A stretch of DNA of 25,235 bases from Treponema sp. UBA1226 (lineage in GTDB: Bacteria; Spirochaetota; Spirochaetia; Treponematales; Treponemataceae): assembly GCA_002309195.1 (NCBI GenBank), contig DBWY01000001.1:1-25235 (forward strand), given 5' to 3'. The notes below the pieces were generated by a model that searched no databases, was not told the origin of the DNA, and saw only the letters and a list, made by a program, of their open reading frames with translations. Position numbers and translations under genes: made by a program. Below are positions 21,966 to 25,235 of the stretch, in pieces. Each line of letters starts with the position of its first letter. Position 1 is the stretch's first letter.

Positions 21966-22083
21966 AAAGGCACTAACAGCAAAAAAAATCCATCTGTCGC
22001 GGGTTCGACTCCCGCCAGTCCCATAAAATGGGGCTGTAGCTCAGACGGAAGAGCAATGGCCCGGAAGGGTGTGAATGTGCCTT
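21966..22083 (+). ncRNA. yrlA: Y RNA with circularly permuted tRNA-like module (YrlA type)
   Basis: AAGGCAC (21967-21973) pairs perfectly with GTGCCTT (22077-22083), the 5'-3' Y stem expected to bind Ro60. Inside, in permuted order, are a T arm (GCGGG-TTCGACT-CCCGC, 21999-22015), the acceptor 3' strand AGTCCCAT (22017-22024), a three-A loop, the acceptor 5' strand ATGGGGCT (22028-22035; 8 pairs with one G-U) and a D arm (GCTC-AGACGGAA-GAGC, 22039-22054). CCAT (21990-21993) can pair with ATGG (22056-22059) where an anticodon stem would start, and a CCC-GGAA-GGG hairpin follows. This is the known architecture of bacterial YrlA RNAs, which tether Ro60 to a partner such as PNPase. It lies directly upstream of rsr. 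Confidence 0.9.
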
Positions 22084-22084
22084 G

Positions 22085-22147
22085 TGCTGTCTGCAAAATC
22101 TAAAGATTTAAACAGCAATTAATTGGTTTAGAATGGTTCGAGTCCAT
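22085..22147 (+). other. Structured segment between the Y RNA and rsr with an extra T-arm-like hairpin
   Basis: A hairpin TGCTGT (22085-22090) with ACAGCA (22112-22117), enclosing AAATC-TAAA-GATTT, is followed by ATGG-TTCGAGT-CCAT (22133-22147), a 4-bp stem closing a canonical seven-base T loop. It may be a decayed second tRNA-like module or a 3' extension of the Y RNA. No terminator separates it from rsr. Confidence 0.45.
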
Positions 22148-22192
22148 AAAAAAATCTTGTTTGCCGGCAGCAATTTTTACAGGAGGTAAAGA

Positions 22193-23722
22193 ATGAATGC
22201 ATTGCATGTTATCAGCAGGTTGTTAAATTATACCCAGACAGAGAACGGAGATCTTGCATATAAGTCTACAGGTTCGGCTTGTCTGGATTTTTTCTCTTTG
22301 TGCGGTGGTATGAGAAGAAACCTTTCTGATTTGGATAAGCTTTTTGCAAAAGCTTACGCAGAGAATCCAATCGTTGCTATCAAGATTCTTTTTTACATGC
22401 GTAATATTCGCGGCGGACTTGGTGAGCGTAACAGCTTTCGTGTACTTTTGAAGGAGCTTGCTCAGTTTTATCCTGAGACTGCAAAACAGATTGTATATGC
22501 AGTTCCTGAATATGGCCGCTGGGATGATCTTCTTGTTCTGCTTGATACACCGATAAAGGATGATGCAATCTCTCTTATTAAAAGTCAGATTGAAAAGGAT
22601 AAGAAAGCAATGGAGAAAGGAGAGGAAGTAAGTCTTCTTGGCAAGTGGCTTCCTTCTATCAATACTTCTTCAAAAGAAAGTGTTGCACGGGCAAAAGTTG
22701 TAATGACTGCTCTTGGTATGAAGGCCGTGGAGTACCGCAAGTTGTGTTCTGCGCTTCGTAAGGAAATCAAAATCCTTGAAGATAATCTTCGTCGTAAGGA
22801 TTATACCTTTGATTATTCAAAGCAGCCAAGCCAGGCAATGCTTCGTTACAAAAAGGCATTTATGCGTAACGATGAGGAACGCTATAAGTCTTTCCTGAAC
22901 AAGGTTGTTGAACAGGCAGAAAAGATTGCTCTTGGTGAAGAGATTCCGGAAGAGGAAAAGGTTAAGCTTAATACTAAGACCCTTTATCCTTATCAGATAG
23001 TCGCTCCGTTTATGAATGGCTGGGGAGGTTTTAGGCATATTTCGCCTGAACAGGCTCTTCCTCTTGAAGCAAGCTGGAAGGCATTGGACCGCAGTACATT
23101 TGGATCAAAGACTATCGTAGTTCGCGATGGTTCTGGTTCTATGTACGGCCCGGGTGATTTTGCAGCAATCAACATTGCAACTTCACTGGCCTTGCTTTTT
23201 GCAGAGCAGCTTGGCGGAGCATATAAGAACAGCTTTATCACATTCAGTTCTAAACCTGAGTTAATCCAGGTTCCAGAGAATGCTGATACCCTTGAAAAGA
23301 AGTTGAACTTCATTTCTAAGTTTGATGACTGTTCCAACACTGATATCGGTAAGGTTTATAACCTTATCCTTGAAGTTGCAAAAAGCGGTAATGTTCCGAA
23401 AGAAGAAATGATAGAACGTATTCTGATTATTTCTGATATGGAATTTGACTGCTGCTCTCCAAAGAATTCAACCTTCAGGTTTTTCAAGAAGGCGTTTGAA
23501 GAAGCCGGTTATGAGCTTCCTGAAATCGTATTCTGGAACGTTGAGGCTCGTGATACACACCTGCCTGTAACTCAGAACGAAAAGGGAGTAAAGCTTGTAA
23601 GTGGTGCTTCTGCAAATATCTTTGCCGATGTAGTAAGCGGTGATCTCAAGGTTGTTACTCCATATGAGTTCATGCTTAAGATGCTTGAGCCGTATGCAGA
23701 GTTTGATAAATTAGCAGCATAA
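22193..23722 (+). CDS. rsr: Ro60 homologue (TROVE and vWA domains)
   Basis: 509 residues; ACAGGAGGTAAAG precedes the ATG. The N-terminal ~290 residues form the TROVE helical-repeat ring (starting with RLLNYTQTENGDLAYKSTGSACLDFFSLCGGMRR and including FYMRNIRGGLGERNSFRVLL). The C-terminal von Willebrand A-like domain keeps the metal-site motif RDGSGSMYG (Asp312-Ser314-Ser316) and the later ILIISDMEFDC strand. Ro60 proteins bind the 3' ends of misfolded RNAs in the ring cavity and Y RNAs on the outer surface; in bacteria they assist RNA degradation and rRNA maturation with PNPase or other nucleases. It is flanked by two Y RNAs and follows rtcB, an arrangement that parallels the rsr-yrlA-rtcBA operon of Salmonella. 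Confidence 0.95.
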   Translation: MNALHVISRLLNYTQTENGDLAYKSTGSACLDFFSLCGGMRRNLSDLDKLFAKAYAENPIVAIKILFYMRNIRGGLGERNSFRVLLKELAQFYPETAKQIVYAVPEYGRWDDLLVLLDTPIKDDAISLIKSQIEKDKKAMEKGEEVSLLGKWLPSINTSSKESVARAKVVMTALGMKAVEYRKLCSALRKEIKILEDNLRRKDYTFDYSKQPSQAMLRYKKAFMRNDEERYKSFLNKVVEQAEKIALGEEIPEEEKVKLNTKTLYPYQIVAPFMNGWGGFRHISPEQALPLEASWKALDRSTFGSKTIVVRDGSGSMYGPGDFAAINIATSLALLFAEQLGGAYKNSFITFSSKPELIQVPENADTLEKKLNFISKFDDCSNTDIGKVYNLILEVAKSGNVPKEEMIERILIISDMEFDCCSPKNSTFRFFKKAFEEAGYELPEIVFWNVEARDTHLPVTQNEKGVKLVSGASANIFADVVSGDLKVVTPYEFMLKMLEPYAEFDKLAA

Positions 23723-23728
23723 AAAATT

Positions 23729-23800
23729 AAAGGCACAGACAGCAACAAACAGCTTGAGGAAAGCACCAGATTTGGGATCTGTAAACAGAAAAAGTGTCTT
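23729..23800 (+). ncRNA. Second Y RNA, with tRNA-Pro-like insert
   Basis: AAGGCAC (23730-23736) pairs with GTGTCTT (23794-23800; one G-U), and the sequence after the 5' strand (--ACAGCAA-AAA) matches that of the first Y RNA, as does the 3' strand (GTGYCTTGT). The insert differs: a hairpin GCTT-GAGGA-AAGC (23752-23764) and CAGAT-TTGGG-ATCTG (23767-23781). This stretch resembles the D arm and anticodon arm of tRNA-Pro(TGG) in normal order, with no T arm or acceptor. It lies 7 bp after the rsr stop and ends at a strong terminator. Confidence 0.72.
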
Positions 23801-23802
23801 GT

Positions 23803-23839
23803 ACCCTTCTCCAGCTAACAACTGGGGAAGGGTTTTTTT
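23803..23839 (+). terminator. Intrinsic terminator after the second Y RNA
   Basis: A 12-bp stem ACCCTTCTCCAG (23803-23814) with CTGGGGAAGGGT (23822-23833), loop CTAACAA, then seven T (23833-23839). It closes the rsr/Y RNA unit; it may also protect the 3' end of the Y RNA precursor. Confidence 0.95.
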
Positions 23840-23943
23840 ATGCCGCTATTCGGAACTGTTAGCTTATTTGGGAAACAGAAGAAATATGGGTTGAATTGAC
23901 AGTTATTGCTGGAAAATCATGCCAAAATACCCAAATCCCCGCA

Positions 23944-23972
23944 TTGTATATCCTCGTTTTTTTCACTATACT
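23944..23972 (+). promoter_or_regulatory. Promoter of purL
   Basis: TTGTAT (23944-23949), 17 bp, TATACT (23967-23972); the ATG is 7 bp further with no ribosome-binding site. The rest of 23840-23979 shows no gene or riboswitch that I recognise. Confidence 0.7.
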
Positions 23973-23979
23973 GTCATTT

Positions 23980-25235
23980 ATGTTCCGTATATATGTAGAA
24001 AGACAGTCTGGTTTTCAGAACGAGGCTGGTCGTATTTTTTCAGAAATCAAGGGTTTTTTGGGCATTTCGGGTGTTACCGGGGTGCGTTATCTTAATCGCT
24101 ACGATGTAGAAAATGTTTCTGAGCCTGTGTTTAAGTCCGCAGTTCAGCGCATTTTTTCTGAGCCGCAGAGTGACAGCGTTATTTACACTGAACTTACTGT
24201 AAAGCCATCAGAAACTGCAATCATCTGGGAATATCTCCCGGGACAGTATGATCAGCGTTCAGATTCTGCTGAACAGTGTTTAAAACTTTTGCGCGAAAGT
24301 CTTTCTAAATCAGTTACTGTCGGAACTTTACCGCCGCGCGTTCGCTGTGCAAAAATGGTAATCCTTTCTGGTAAAGTTGCAGCTAAAGACGTTAAAAAAA
24401 TTCAGGATTATCTTATTAACCCTGTAGACTCTCGTCTTGCTTCAAAAGAAATTCCAGAAACTCTCGAATTAAAGACAGAAGTTCCGGGTGACATCCCTAC
24501 AGTCGACGGCTTTATTAAATTCAAGAAAACAGAACTCGAAGAATATCTTGTAAAAATGGGTCTTGCAATGGACTATGCGGATATTAAATTCCTTCAGGAT
24601 TATTTTAAAGAAGAAGGACGTGATCCGACAGAAACAGAAATCCGTGTACTTGACACTTACTGGTCTGACCATTGCCGCCACACAACTTTCTTAACAGAAC
24701 TTAAAGACATTAAAATCGAAAAAGGTCCATACGAAAAATTATTTAAAAAATCTCTCGACAATTATACTTCGATGAGAACAGATTTGTATGCAGGAAGAAA
24801 AGACAAACCTGTTACATTGATGGACATGGCTGTAATCGGAATGAAGTATTTAAAGAAACACGGCAAGCTTGAAGACATGGAAGTGTCAGAAGAAAACAAT
24901 GCCTGCTCTGTTTATATCGATGTTCATTACACAACAGATAAAAAAGGTCATGCAATCCGTGCAAACGATAAGAACGCAACAGAGCGCTGGCTTTTGATGT
25001 TTAAAAACGAAACTCATAACCATCCTACAGAAATTGAACCGTTCGGAGGTGCTGCAACTTGTATCGGTGGTGCAATCCGCGATCCTCTTTCTGGTCGTTC
25101 ATGGGTTTATCAGTCAATGCGAATTACTGGAGCTGCAGATCCTACAGTTCCGCTTTCAAGAACTATAAAAGGAAAACTCCCTCAGTTAAAACTCGTTCGC
25201 GAATCTGCTCAGGGTTTCTCTTCTTACGGAAACCA
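23980..25235 (+). CDS. purL: Phosphoribosylformylglycinamidine synthase, N-terminal part (partial)
   Basis: An open frame from the ATG at 23980 to the end of the window (418 codons and two bases). It is the large single-chain type: an N-terminal PurS-like region (1-140), a linker, and the start of the first AIR-synthase-like domain with LDTYWSDHCRHTTF (about residues 221-234), the typical PurL signature, followed by FKNETHNHPTEIEPFGGAATCIGGAIRDPLSGRS, the conserved ATP-site loop. The enzyme converts FGAR to FGAM with glutamine and ATP in purine synthesis. The leader is probably absent (see promoter). This is a housekeeping gene, marking the end of the accessory block. Confidence 0.95.
   Translation, partial: MFRIYVERQSGFQNEAGRIFSEIKGFLGISGVTGVRYLNRYDVENVSEPVFKSAVQRIFSEPQSDSVIYTELTVKPSETAIIWEYLPGQYDQRSDSAEQCLKLLRESLSKSVTVGTLPPRVRCAKMVILSGKVAAKDVKKIQDYLINPVDSRLASKEIPETLELKTEVPGDIPTVDGFIKFKKTELEEYLVKMGLAMDYADIKFLQDYFKEEGRDPTETEIRVLDTYWSDHCRHTTFLTELKDIKIEKGPYEKLFKKSLDNYTSMRTDLYAGRKDKPVTLMDMAVIGMKYLKKHGKLEDMEVSEENNACSVYIDVHYTTDKKGHAIRANDKNATERWLLMFKNETHNHPTEIEPFGGAATCIGGAIRDPLSGRSWVYQSMRITGAADPTVPLSRTIKGKLPQLKLVRESAQGFSSYGN

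Noticed and set aside
21990..22060. Reading the GGTTCGACTCCC and GTAGCTCAG segments before rsr as two broken ordinary tRNA genes
   Set aside because: The T arm and acceptor strand come first and pair with the following acceptor and D arm strands; the whole is enclosed by the Y stem. A permuted tRNA-like Y RNA explains every helix.
1..25235. CRISPR arrays or insertion sequences
   Set aside because: No regularly spaced repeats, transposase or terminal inverted repeats were found by eye; the only clear dispersed repeats are the 35-bp start cassette and the 23-bp box.

Overview
The window is AT-rich, densely coded bacterial DNA with short spacers, tRNA genes that do not encode CCA, and an accessory gene content that fits a host-associated spirochaete, most likely a Treponema. 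That assignment rests on recalled protein resemblance and is an inference. The stretch opens in the 3' end of an independent-type phosphoglycerate mutase gene and closes inside purL, so an accessory block sits within a housekeeping chromosome.

Layout. 1-4365 (+): gpmI tail and terminator, an EamA exporter, a DUF4846 protein and three unrecognised very AT-rich genes, two of which share an identical 35-bp start cassette. 4371-6083 (-): a membrane-anchored HD-GYP protein. 6147-9241: the biotin block, with birA (+) facing the bioN-bioM-bioY transporter operon (-); a perfect BirA box covers the bioY promoter and reaches into the mgtE stop codon. 9236-10871 (-): mgtE with a long leader that encodes a 24-residue peptide and can form competing stems. 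10994-13243: arfB, a small LytTR/DUF3021 operon, and a 2H phosphoesterase of the 2'-5' RNA ligase family. 13289-15373 (-): nine tRNA-like genes interrupted by two copies of a 'small peptide plus XRE regulator' module.

The most interesting part is 15444-23839, an RNA-repair locus. It holds an RlaP-type nucleotidyltransferase, an unrecognised protein with primase-like (AEP) motifs, two overlapping WYL-domain regulators, a DUF3791/DUF3990 cassette, the RNA ligase RtcB, the Ro60 homologue Rsr (TROVE plus vWA), and two Y RNAs. The first Y RNA lies before rsr and carries a clear circularly permuted tRNA module (T arm, acceptor, D arm) on a 7-bp Y stem. The second lies after rsr, keeps the same Y-stem strands, and carries a different insert that resembles the D and anticodon arms of tRNA-Pro.

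A 23-bp element (begins TTTCGCAC, ends TTTTCCGTGAT) occurs three times and only in this locus: before rlaP, before rtcB and before the Y RNA/rsr unit. In the first two it ends 18-19 bp before a -10 hexamer, where a -35 box would lie. This reads as an activator-dependent regulon, with the tandem WYL proteins as the obvious candidate regulators. A second window-wide trait is that many genes have a -10 box only 6-11 bp before the ATG and no Shine-Dalgarno sequence, so leaderless or nearly leaderless mRNAs seem common.
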